From NCBI GenBank assembly GCA_017458065.1, contig JAFTGD010000055.1, forward strand, positions 22,177 to 86,176: a DNA stretch of 64,000 nucleotides, in the 5' to 3' direction. A model generated the notes under the pieces. The model saw only the letters and a program-made list of their open reading frames with translations, was not told the origin of the DNA and searched no databases. Below, piece by piece: positions 25,927 to 34,198 of the stretch; within the stretch, counting starts at the first letter, position 1, and each line of letters starts with the position of its first letter. This DNA is from Oscillospiraceae bacterium. GTDB taxonomy: Bacteria; Bacillota; Clostridia; Oscillospirales; Oscillospiraceae. Made by a program: the position numbers and the translations under genes.

Positions 25927-27214
25927 AATCCGCCAGCGCCCCGGTGAGGACTCCGTCCTCCACGCCCGAGATCCGGACTTCTCTCATCTGCCCTCTCAGG
26001 CCCGTTTCCGGCACCCGGACATAGAGATAGGTGTCGCTGTGGCCGATGGAGCCCTCGCCCTCCGGACTCTCGAAGAGCACCGGCAGGGTCCTGCCGACGC
26101 TCGCCTCCAGAAAGGCCTTTCCTGTCTCCTCCGAGACGGCCTTGGCCTCATGGGCGCGGCGGCTCTTGACCGCCTGGGTCAGCTGGTCCGGCAGCTTGTC
26201 CGCCGGGGTGCCGGGGCGGCGGGAATAGGGGAAGACATGGAGCTCAGCAAAGGCGCAGCGCCGGATAAAGTCCAGCGTCTCCAGGTGGTCTTCCTCGGTC
26301 TCGCCCGGGAAGCCCGCGATCAGGTCTCCGGTCAGGGCGCAGCCCGGGAAGTACTCCCGCAGCAGCTCCGCCGTCCGATAGAAAAACGCCGTGTCATACT
26401 TGCGGTTCATCGCCTTCAAGGTCCGGTCGCAGCCGGACTGCAGCGAGAGGTGGAAATGCCGGCAGAGTTTCCCCGTGGCGGCAAGCCTCCGGCAGAAGTC
26501 CTCCGTAATGACGGTGGGCTCCAGCGAGCCCAGACGCAGGCGCATGCCGCCCGCCTCCGCGGCCACCGCCTCCACCAGGTCGGTCAGGGTCGGGTGGTCC
26601 GGCAGGTCCAGCCCGTAGGATGCAACTTCGATCCCGGTCAGCACCAGCTCCCGGAAGCCCTCGTCCCGCAGCCGCCGGGTCTCGGCCACCGCGTCGGCGA
26701 TCGGCATGCTACGCAGACTCCCGCGGACATAGGGGATGATGCAGTAGGTGCAGAAGTTACGGCAGCCGTCCTGGATCTTCAGCATGGCCCGGGTCCTGCC
26801 CGAGACCGCCCCCGCCGGGAGCAGCTCGATCTGCTTCCGGGAGAAAGGCCGGTCGATCCGCCTCGCCGCCTCGCCGGTCTCCACGGCGCGCTCCACGGCT
26901 TCCACAAAGGCCATCCGGTCGCCGGAGCCGAAGATCACCTTTGCGCCGATCTCGGCGTTTTCTTCCGGGCTCAGCTGGGCATAGCAGCCGCAGACCGCAA
27001 CCACGGCGCCGGGGTTCTCATCCTGCAGGCGGCGGATCATCTGGCGGGACTTGCGCCCGCTCTCGGCCGTGACGGCGCAGGTGTTGATGATCACGGCGTC
27101 CGCCGTCTCCCCCGGTATCACGGGGACATGCCCGTCCCGCTGCAGGCGCTCTTCCATGGCCTGGGTTTCAAACTGGTTGACCTTGCAGCCGAGCGTGGCA
27201 ATCAGGTACTTCAT
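25925..27214 (-). CDS. mtaB: tRNA (t6A37) methylthiotransferase MtaB
   Basis: A 429-residue radical SAM enzyme that adds a methylthio group to t6A37 of tRNAs reading ANN codons. The N-terminal UPF0004 domain has LGCKVNQFETQAME, NTCAVTAESGRKSR and AVCGCYAQLSPEE with three cluster cysteines. The radical SAM motif is CRNFCTYCIIPYVRG, the C-terminal part is a TRAM-like domain. Length is normal. Its first bases overlap the upstream AI-2E-type gene by 4 bp. Confidence 0.95.
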   Translation of the reverse strand: MKYLIATLGCKVNQFETQAMEERLQRDGHVPVIPGETADAVIINTCAVTAESGRKSRQMIRRLQDENPGAVVAVCGCYAQLSPEENAEIGAKVIFGSGDRMAFVEAVERAVETGEAARRIDRPFSRKQIELLPAGAVSGRTRAMLKIQDGCRNFCTYCIIPYVRGSLRSMPIADAVAETRRLRDEGFRELVLTGIEVASYGLDLPDHPTLTDLVEAVAAEAGGMRLRLGSLEPTVITEDFCRRLAATGKLCRHFHLSLQSGCDRTLKAMNRKYDTAFFYRTAELLREYFPGCALTGDLIAGFPGETEEDHLETLDFIRRCAFAELHVFPYSRRPGTPADKLPDQLTQAVKSRRAHEAKAVSEETGKAFLEASVGRTLPVLFESPEGEGSIGHSDTYLYVRVPETGLRGQMREVRISGVEDGVLTGALAD

Positions 27215-28527
27215 TCCTGTGTCCGCTCCTGGCCCTTGACCGCGCGCTCCCGGGCGATCTCTTCCTTCCGGACGCTGGCCTTCTTCACGACCTGCAGGGT
27301 CGAGGGGTCGATATATTCCAGTTCCTTATACTCCTTCAGCTCCCAGGGAAGATCGCTCCGCTTCAGCTTCTTGACGATGAGGCTGTTGGCGAGGGAATAG
27401 AGCACCACAAACACCGGCACGCCCAGCAGCAGGCCCCAGAACCCGAACAGGCCGCCGCCCAGGATGATGGAAAAGATCACCCAGAAGCCGGTAATGCCCG
27501 TGGAGTTGCCCAGGATGCGCGGCCCGATAATGTTGCCGTCGATCTGCTGCAGGATGATCACGAAGATCACAAAAATCAGGCACTTGGTGGGATTCACCAT
27601 CAGGATGATGAGGGCGCTGGGGATGGCGCCGATCAGCGGCCCGAAGAAGGGGATGATATTCGTCACACCGACGATCACGCTGACCAGCAGGGTGTAGGGC
27701 ATCTGCAGGATGGAGCAGACGATATAGCAGATGATGCCGATGATCAGAGAATCCAGCAGCTTCCCGTTCAGGAAGCTCATAAAGGTCTTATCCACAAAGT
27801 TGAGCCCGACGCGGATGCGCTCGGCAGCCTCCACCGAGAAGACGGAATAGCTCAGGCGCTTGACCGCGGCGATAAAGCCCTCTTTGTCGTTGAGCAGGTA
27901 GATGGAGACGATGATACCGATGACCAGGTTGTAGATGCTCTTGGCGACGCCGTAGACGCCGGAGGTCACCGAGGTTACCAGGTTGCCCAGCTGCGGCAGC
28001 AGCGTCGTCTGCACCCAGTTGCCCAGGTTGGTGTTGAAGCTCTCCAGCATATTGCCGACATACTGGTCCAGCAGAGGATAGTCCTTAAAGAGCCCGCTCG
28101 CCCAGCTGGAGAGGTTATCGAGATAGGTCCCGCTGTTCTGGATCAGCGTCTGCACGCTGCCGAGCATCTGCGGCAGGATGAGGTAGACCAAAGCCACCAG
28201 GATCAGGATCAGGACAATCTCGCTGAAAAGGACGGACATGGCCCGTGCAAAGCCTTTTCCGCTGTTCTTTTTACTCTTCCGGTAGAGCCTGCGGGACAGA
28301 GGGAGAAACATCCGCCTCTCCACCACTCCCATGAGCGGGGAGAGCAGGTAACTGATCACAAGGCCCCAGATAAAGGGCGCCAGAATCCGCACCAGGGTAG
28401 AGAGCGCGCCGCCGAGCACAGAGAGCTTGCTCACCGCAAAGTAAAACAGAAGCGAGGCGGCAATCACGCAGAAGGCCGTAATGCCCCAGTATAAATATCT
28501 CTTATCCCAATTAAAACGCCGTCTCAT
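27211..28527 (-). CDS. AI-2E/PerM family membrane protein
   Basis: A 438-residue integral membrane protein with two N-terminal TM helices, a cytosolic or external segment of about 100 residues, and a C-terminal block of helices with GVTNIIPFFGPLIGAIPSA, the family hallmark. Some members export autoinducer-2 or act as Na+/H+ antiporters; substrate here is unknown. Residues 415-438 are charged (KKASVRKEEIARERAVKG). It overlaps mtaB by 4 bp. Confidence 0.9.
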   Translation of the reverse strand: MRRRFNWDKRYLYWGITAFCVIAASLLFYFAVSKLSVLGGALSTLVRILAPFIWGLVISYLLSPLMGVVERRMFLPLSRRLYRKSKKNSGKGFARAMSVLFSEIVLILILVALVYLILPQMLGSVQTLIQNSGTYLDNLSSWASGLFKDYPLLDQYVGNMLESFNTNLGNWVQTTLLPQLGNLVTSVTSGVYGVAKSIYNLVIGIIVSIYLLNDKEGFIAAVKRLSYSVFSVEAAERIRVGLNFVDKTFMSFLNGKLLDSLIIGIICYIVCSILQMPYTLLVSVIVGVTNIIPFFGPLIGAIPSALIILMVNPTKCLIFVIFVIILQQIDGNIIGPRILGNSTGITGFWVIFSIILGGGLFGFWGLLLGVPVFVVLYSLANSLIVKKLKRSDLPWELKEYKELEYIDPSTLQVVKKASVRKEEIARERAVKGQERTQE

Positions 28528-28711
28528 ACCTGGCTCCTTTCCGGGACAGTACCTGTATCAAGTAGCTATCTTTATTATTTTACTATCCGCTTTTGTTCCC
28601 GTCAAGCTTTTTGGCGGCCTGGCAGAGGCCTTTTCACCCGGAAGGGCGGATAAGAGGAGCGAAATTTTCGTTTATGTCAACTGAGTTTTGAACTTTATGC
28701 ATTTTCATTCT

Positions 28712-28871
28712 GTCGAAAACTCTGTTCAAAAAGTCGAAAACCCCGTTGATTTCGAGGTTCTTTCTTCATTTTGCAACCGTTTATTCATAATTTAGGCTCC
28801 ATTTATTCATAATTCTGTAAACCTTGCTCTTAAGAATTTTTTATTGATTTCCTTTGGAAAACAGATATAAT
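28712..28871 (+). promoter_or_regulatory. pgi promoter with two pairs of direct repeats upstream
   Basis: TTGATT (28844-28849) and TATAAT (28866-28871) are 16 bp apart, 37 bp before the pgi start. Upstream, TTTATTCATAATT occurs at 28780-28792 and again at 28802-28814, 22 bp apart. Further up, GTCGAAAACTCTGTT (28712-28726) and GTCGAAAACCCCGTT (28733-28747) lie 21 bp apart. Spacing near two helical turns suggests regulator dimers on one face of the DNA. The rest of the 28528-28907 gap is AT-rich and without genes. Confidence 0.65.
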
Positions 28872-28907
28872 AGGAACGATATGATATTAGTGGGAGGTTT
28901 TCTACTT

Positions 28908-30185
28908 ATGATAAAGGTCGACATTTCCGGTGCACAGCGTTTCTTTACCCAGGCGGGGCCTGACTTTGCCGCCGTTGCGCGGGCGCATGAGGTGCTCACC
29001 TCCGGCAGCGGTCTCGGTTCGGACTTTACCGGCTGGCTCCATCTTCCCCAGAAGATCAAAGAGACAGAGCTGGACCGCATCCTCGCCGCGGCGGAGACCA
29101 TCCGCTCCCGTTCCAAGGCGCTCGTCGTCATCGGCATCGGCGGCTCCTATCTCGGTGCCCGCGGCGCCATTGAGCTGCTGCGTCCCGTTCTCGGCAGAGG
29201 CGACCCGGAGGTCTTCTTCGTGGGCAACGGCCTCTCCGCCGACGCGCTCTACGACACGATTGAGAAGCTCGGCGGGCGCGATTTTGACGTGAACGTCATC
29301 TCCAAGTCCGGCACCACGCTGGAGCCGGCCATCGCTTTCCGCATCTTCCGCGAGCTGCTGGACAAGAAATACGGCGCCGACGCCGGGAAGCACATCTTTG
29401 CCACCACCGACGCCAGACGCGGCGTGCTGAAGTCTCTGGCGGATGCCAACGGCTGGGAGACCTTCGTGGTTCCCGACGACGTCGGCGGCCGCTTCAGCGT
29501 CTTCTCCGCTGTCGGTCTGCTGCCGATGGCCGTTGCCGGCATCGACGTGCGGCGCGTCATCACCGCCGCGATCCGTGAGTTTGAGGCGCTGGATCTCCGC
29601 AGCCCGGAGAACCCGGCCTGGCAGTATGCCGCCGCCCGCCAGAACCTCTACAGCAAGGGCTATGACGTCGAGATCCTCGGCTGCTACGAGCCCAGCTTCC
29701 GGTTTATGGCCGAGTGGTGGAAGCAGCTGTACGGCGAGAGCGAGGGCAAGGACAACAAAGGCATTCTCCCCGCCTCTGTCGAGTTCACCGCCGACCTGCA
29801 CTCCATGGGTCAGTACATCCAGCAGGGCCCGCGGAACCTGATGGAATCCATCGTCCGCTTCAGCCGTTCGCGCCACGCCTACCCCGTCCCCTCCTCCGAG
29901 GACAACGCCGACGGCCTTGACTACATCGCCGGACGCGATCTCGCCGAGATCTGCAGCGTTGCCGCCGAAGCCGTCCGCGAGGCCCATATCGACGGCGGCG
30001 TCCCCAACCTGATCATCAGCTGCTCCGCCCGCGACGAGGAAGGCCTCGCCGAGCTCATCGGCTTCTTTGAGCTGGCCTGCGCCCTCTCCGGCTACATGTC
30101 CGGCGTCAATCCCTTTGACCAGCCCGGCGTCGAGGCGTACAAGAAGAACATGTTCCGCATGCTGGGCAAGCCCGGCGCGGTCTGA
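28908..30185 (+). CDS. pgi: Glucose-6-phosphate isomerase
   Basis: A 425-residue cytosolic enzyme interconverting glucose-6-phosphate and fructose-6-phosphate in glycolysis and gluconeogenesis. It has GIGGSYLGARGAIELLRP, SKSGTTLEPAIAFRIF, the QYIQQGPRNLMESIVRF segment with the catalytic Glu, and FDQPGVEAYKKNMF with the catalytic Lys. It is of the short Bacillus type. I start it at 28908, 10 nt after GGGAGG; an in-frame ATG at 28854 lies in the promoter. It is monocistronic with its own promoter. Confidence 0.96.
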   Translation: MIKVDISGAQRFFTQAGPDFAAVARAHEVLTSGSGLGSDFTGWLHLPQKIKETELDRILAAAETIRSRSKALVVIGIGGSYLGARGAIELLRPVLGRGDPEVFFVGNGLSADALYDTIEKLGGRDFDVNVISKSGTTLEPAIAFRIFRELLDKKYGADAGKHIFATTDARRGVLKSLADANGWETFVVPDDVGGRFSVFSAVGLLPMAVAGIDVRRVITAAIREFEALDLRSPENPAWQYAAARQNLYSKGYDVEILGCYEPSFRFMAEWWKQLYGESEGKDNKGILPASVEFTADLHSMGQYIQQGPRNLMESIVRFSRSRHAYPVPSSEDNADGLDYIAGRDLAEICSVAAEAVREAHIDGGVPNLIISCSARDEEGLAELIGFFELACALSGYMSGVNPFDQPGVEAYKKNMFRMLGKPGAV

Positions 30186-30245
30186 CCGCTTTCTATTCTC
30201 AACCCGCCATCAATTTTGTTTTATATTTTGGCAGTTCTATGATTT

Positions 30246-30782
30246 ATGGCCATTGACCGATATACCAAAGATTATCAGTTGAAAGACAGCGTAGATGAAC
30301 GTGGCCGGATACATACCGAGACTGAATATATTGGGAAGTACTACGTGTTTTCCTCCGGGGTTCAATCTGCACGCACTGCCGGGAAACGGCTTGCACTTTT
30401 GAGTGGGCTTTCATGGTTTTCTTTTCTTTCAGCGCTGTCTTTTCCAAGCACGACAGGACATACCTTTTATGCGCTGTTACCATGTGTTTTCTTAGCGCTT
30501 CCGCTTTGGCTTCTCAGCACAGTCGCTTTCAGCGCGCTTCGTGTGAAAGAGCCCTTTATCCACCGGGAAGCAGACCGTTTTTCTTTGCGTCTTCCTGCTG
30601 CAGCAACTGTCGCAAGTGTGCTTTCCTTTTTAGCGATATTGGGCGGGGCATGCAGCTTGATATTTGGGACTATGCCCACTCGTATTGGTGATCTGGTTTT
30701 TCTATTCGGTAACCTTATTTGTTTCATCTGTGCGATTCTCTGCAAAAAGCAGATGGTTTATCTTGCGGCAAAGCCTCAATAA
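30246..30782 (+). CDS. Four-TM membrane protein of unknown function
   Basis: A 178-residue protein. About 50 polar residues (DRYTKDYQLKDSVDERGRIH) precede four hydrophobic stretches near residues 50-66, 75-95, 118-137 and 146-165. I do not recognise the family. It lies just before the peptide ABC genes on the same strand, with less GC than its left neighbours, so it may belong to that locus. No clear Shine-Dalgarno site precedes the ATG. Confidence 0.6.
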   Translation: MAIDRYTKDYQLKDSVDERGRIHTETEYIGKYYVFSSGVQSARTAGKRLALLSGLSWFSFLSALSFPSTTGHTFYALLPCVFLALPLWLLSTVAFSALRVKEPFIHREADRFSLRLPAAATVASVLSFLAILGGACSLIFGTMPTRIGDLVFLFGNLICFICAILCKKQMVYLAAKPQ

Positions 30783-30840
30783 CATTTTTATTATGGCGCG
30801 TCTGCGCTTAATATAATTCTTTTAGGAGGAAATGAAAAAA

Positions 30841-33087
30841 ATGAGCAATGTAAAAAAGCTTCTTTCCGTTTGTCTCGCTTTGGTAATGGTTCTTTCCCTC
30901 GGCACCGTTGCCTTTGCTGACGGCGAAGAGAGCGGTACTCTCGTCTACGCAACGTCAACCTTTGGTCAGAAGTTCAGTCCCTTCTTTGCCACAACGGCAT
31001 ATGACATGGAAGTTGTTGACCTGACGACTGGTTCTCTGTTCGGCTATGACCGTGACGGAGCCATGATTGAAAAAGGCATGGAAGGTGAAACCCGTACGCA
31101 TGACGGCACGGATTACACCTATTATACCATGGGCAATGTAGATGTTATCCAGAATGATGATGGATCTGTTGACTACAACTTCATCATGCGCGATGACATT
31201 GTCTTCTCCGATGGTGAGCCGGCAACCATTGATGATGTAATTTTTGGAATCTATGTCCTGTGCGATCCGACCTATGATGGCTCTTCTACCATTTATGCCC
31301 TGCCAATCGAAGGTATGGAAGAGTATCGCAGCGGCATGGAAGCCCGCGGCAACGTGATTTTTGCCGCAGGCAATGAAGGCTACGATGCCAACGACTTCTA
31401 CTCCGAAGAGCAGTACAACACTTTCTGGGATTTCTATAACAACGAATCCGGTGCGGCATTTGCCCAGGAAATCGTAGATTACTGCATTTCCAACGGCTAT
31501 AACGCTCCCGACGATTCCGTTGCTGCCTGTGCTGCCAACTGGGGCTTTGAATTGGATGAAGCTGACACAGTCTATGACTTCTGGGATACCATTCTTGATG
31601 CTTATGATGGTGTAACGGAAGATGCGGAGGATGTTGAGTCTGCAGGCTCCACCCGCCTTGGTCTCACGCTTGCTGCTCTGGGTGCGGATTATCAGGCCGG
31701 CGTCTCTACCGGTTCCGGCGCCGACAACATCTCCGGTATTACCCGTACCGGAGACTACAGCATGTCTATTCACATGACTGAATTCGATGCTACTGCCATC
31801 TACAACGTAGGTTTCCCCATTGCGCCGCTGCATTATTACGGCGATCCGGCGCAGTATGATTATGAGAACAACCAGTTTGGCTTCCCCAAGGGCGATCTGA
31901 GCATGGTCAAGTCGAAGAACAGCGAGCCTCTCGGCTGCGGTTCTTATGTCTTCGACAGCTATGCCAATGGCGTTGTCACCCTGCGTGCAAACGAGCATTA
32001 CTTTGAAGGCAAGCCGGTCACCGATGTTCTGCTGATGCAGGAGGCCATCGATGCCGACTACGTGCCTGGCATGGTAACCGGCACCTTTGACGTTGCGCTG
32101 CCTTCCATCAACGAAGCGACAGTTCTCGCGATTCAGGATGCCAACAGCAATGACGATCTGGTTGGCGATACCATTACGACGGTTCTGATTGACTATCGTG
32201 GCTATGGCTACCTCGGCATCAACGCCGATCTGGTCAATGTGAACGGCGAGCCCGGTTCCGATGCCTCCAAGGCATTGCGTAAAGGCTTTATGACCCTGCT
32301 CTCCGTTTATCGTGACACCGTGATCAATTCCTACTACGGTGATCGAGCAGCTGTTATCCAGTACCCCATTTCCAATACTTCCTGGGCCGCTCCGAAGCCT
32401 GCCGACGAAGGCTATCGCACAGCTTATTCCGTCGATGTAGACGGCAATCCGATCTATGATGCATCCATGAGCGAAGAGCAGCGCTATGCCGCTGCGAAGG
32501 AAGCCGCCATCGGCTTCTTCAAAGCTGCCGGTTTCACCTTCGATGAAGCCACCGGCAAGTTCACCGATGTGAACGACACCTATGAAGTCATGATCCCCGG
32601 CCAGGGTATACAGGATCACCCGGCCTATGGTGTAGCCGTCGCCGCTTCCGAAGTTCTGGCAGACCTGGGCATCACCCTTCAGGTCAACGACGTCGGTACC
32701 AGTGTCTGGAATAACGCACTGGAGAGCAACACCGCTATGATGTGGGCTGCTGCCTGGCAGGCGACTCCGGATCCCGATATGACACAGGTCTATCACAGCT
32801 CCAACGCCCACGGCAACGGAACCAACTCCAACCACTACGCTGTGGACGATGCTGCTCTGGACGAGCTGATCGTCGCCGGAAGAAACAGTGCTGATCTTGA
32901 ATATCGCAAATCCGTCTATAAGGATGCCATGGGCATTATCATGGACTGGGGCTGTGAGCTTCCGCTCTATCAGCGCAAAGACTGCACGGTCTTCTCCACC
33001 GAACGTGTTGACATCAATACGATACCGGCAGATATGACTCCGTACTGGGGCTGGTATGCCGAAATAAACACCCTGGCTGTCAAGTAA
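30841..33087 (+). CDS. Peptide ABC transporter substrate-binding protein (family 5), oversized
   Basis: A 748-residue secreted protein of the OppA/DppA type. The signal peptide is MSNVKKLLSVCLALVMVLSL with cleavage expected after VAFA. Family features include FIMRDDIVFSDGEPATIDDV and GCGSYVFDSYANGVVTLRAN. Usual members have 500-600 residues; the extra length falls mostly in an acidic segment between about residues 150 and 300. Two starts compete: ATG 30832, only 2 nt after AGGAGG, and ATG 30841, 11 nt after it. I prefer 30841. It begins the dpp-like operon. Confidence 0.92.
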   Translation: MSNVKKLLSVCLALVMVLSLGTVAFADGEESGTLVYATSTFGQKFSPFFATTAYDMEVVDLTTGSLFGYDRDGAMIEKGMEGETRTHDGTDYTYYTMGNVDVIQNDDGSVDYNFIMRDDIVFSDGEPATIDDVIFGIYVLCDPTYDGSSTIYALPIEGMEEYRSGMEARGNVIFAAGNEGYDANDFYSEEQYNTFWDFYNNESGAAFAQEIVDYCISNGYNAPDDSVAACAANWGFELDEADTVYDFWDTILDAYDGVTEDAEDVESAGSTRLGLTLAALGADYQAGVSTGSGADNISGITRTGDYSMSIHMTEFDATAIYNVGFPIAPLHYYGDPAQYDYENNQFGFPKGDLSMVKSKNSEPLGCGSYVFDSYANGVVTLRANEHYFEGKPVTDVLLMQEAIDADYVPGMVTGTFDVALPSINEATVLAIQDANSNDDLVGDTITTVLIDYRGYGYLGINADLVNVNGEPGSDASKALRKGFMTLLSVYRDTVINSYYGDRAAVIQYPISNTSWAAPKPADEGYRTAYSVDVDGNPIYDASMSEEQRYAAAKEAAIGFFKAAGFTFDEATGKFTDVNDTYEVMIPGQGIQDHPAYGVAVAASEVLADLGITLQVNDVGTSVWNNALESNTAMMWAAAWQATPDPDMTQVYHSSNAHGNGTNSNHYAVDDAALDELIVAGRNSADLEYRKSVYKDAMGIIMDWGCELPLYQRKDCTVFSTERVDINTIPADMTPYWGWYAEINTLAVK

Positions 33088-33127
33088 TTCGCATTTGACT
33101 TTCACGAACAACTGATCTATTTCCCGG

Positions 33128-33156
33128 CACGCAAGGGGAGTTTCTCCCCTTGCGTG
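33128..33156 (+). terminator. Hairpin between the binding protein and permease genes
   Basis: CACGCAAGGGGAG (33128-33140) pairs perfectly with CTCCCCTTGCGTG (33144-33156) around TTT. There is no long U-run, so it is more likely a partial terminator or an mRNA-stabilising 3' end favouring the binding protein. Confidence 0.6.
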
Positions 33157-33197
33157 TTGTCGGTCAAGTCTCAAATCATTGAAAGTGGTGTAATGAT

Positions 33198-34187
33198 ATG
33201 CTGAAATACACAGCCAAGCGCCTGTTATACAGCGTCCTGATTCTGTTCTTTGTCATGTTTTTGATCTACGTGCTGATGTATAACATGCCCATGGGCTATG
33301 TCGAAACAAAAGCACGCGAGCTGGCATCCCGCCCCGGCGCCACCAAGAGCTATGCCGAGTGGCTGGCCGATTTGAATGCTCAGTACGGCATGGACAAAGG
33401 CGTAATTCAAGGTTATTTTATCTGGCTCGGACATGCTGTACGCGGAGAATGGGGCGACAGCTGGGCATGGACCATTCCGGTCACCCAGGAGTTCCACAAC
33501 ACCGTGTGGTACAGCTTTATCCTGGGGCTGGTTTCTTTTATCTTCGAAATTCTGATCGCAATTCCTCTCGGGATTGCCGCTGCAAAAAAGCAGTACAGTT
33601 TTACAGATTATTTTACGACTGTGGTTGCCATGGTCTGCATCTCCATGCCGACCTTCTTCTTGGCAACCCTGCTGAAGTATGTCTTCTCTGTCAAACTCGG
33701 CTGGTTTGATCTGTCGGGTATGCAGGGAAGAAATTATCTGAATCTTTCTGACTTTGGAAAATTCCTGGATGTGGCCAAGCATTTCGTGCTTCCGTCGATC
33801 ACGATTATTATTATCTCCATCGGCGGACTGATGCGTTACACCCGTACCAATATGCTGGAAGTGCTGAACTCTGACTATATCCGTACCGCCCGTGCCAAAG
33901 GAGTTCCCGAAAAAAAGGTTATCAACTATCACGCCTTTCGCAACACCCTGATCCCTCTTGTTACCATTCTCGGAGGCAGTCTGCCCGGCCTTTTTTCCGG
34001 AGCGCTGATCACGGAAACGCTGTTTTCTATCCGGGGAATCGGTTATGCCTCCTATGCCTCCATGACTCAGGCAGATATCCCTTTCATCATGTTCTATCTC
34101 GCCTTTATCTCAATTCTTACACTGCTGGGCAACCTGATTTCCGATCTGCTGTATGCCGTGGTTGACCCGCGTGTGCGTTTTAGTTGA
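33198..34187 (+). CDS. Peptide ABC transporter permease (DppB-like)
   Basis: A 329-residue inner-membrane permease with six TM helices. It starts with the family hallmark (YTAKRLLYSVLILFFVMFLI) and carries the docking loop LNSDYIRTARAKGVPEKKVI. Length is normal for DppB/OppB. It is followed directly by the DppC-like gene, with the stop at 34185-34187 and the next ribosome site overlapping it. Confidence 0.95.
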   Translation: MLKYTAKRLLYSVLILFFVMFLIYVLMYNMPMGYVETKARELASRPGATKSYAEWLADLNAQYGMDKGVIQGYFIWLGHAVRGEWGDSWAWTIPVTQEFHNTVWYSFILGLVSFIFEILIAIPLGIAAAKKQYSFTDYFTTVVAMVCISMPTFFLATLLKYVFSVKLGWFDLSGMQGRNYLNLSDFGKFLDVAKHFVLPSITIIIISIGGLMRYTRTNMLEVLNSDYIRTARAKGVPEKKVINYHAFRNTLIPLVTILGGSLPGLFSGALITETLFSIRGIGYASYASMTQADIPFIMFYLAFISILTLLGNLISDLLYAVVDPRVRFS

Positions 34188-34198
34188 GGAGGGCTGAC

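Noticed and set aside
28712-28814. Repeated 13-15 bp units considered as a CRISPR-like array.
   Set aside because: There are only two copies of each of two unrelated repeats, with 7-9 bp between copies; no spacers of CRISPR length and no cas genes.
30955-33174. A 739-codon open frame on the minus strand across the peptide-binding protein gene.
   Set aside because: It is antisense to a clearly recognisable family 5 binding protein; its predicted product has no family resemblance and no ribosome site. Such frames arise from codon bias.
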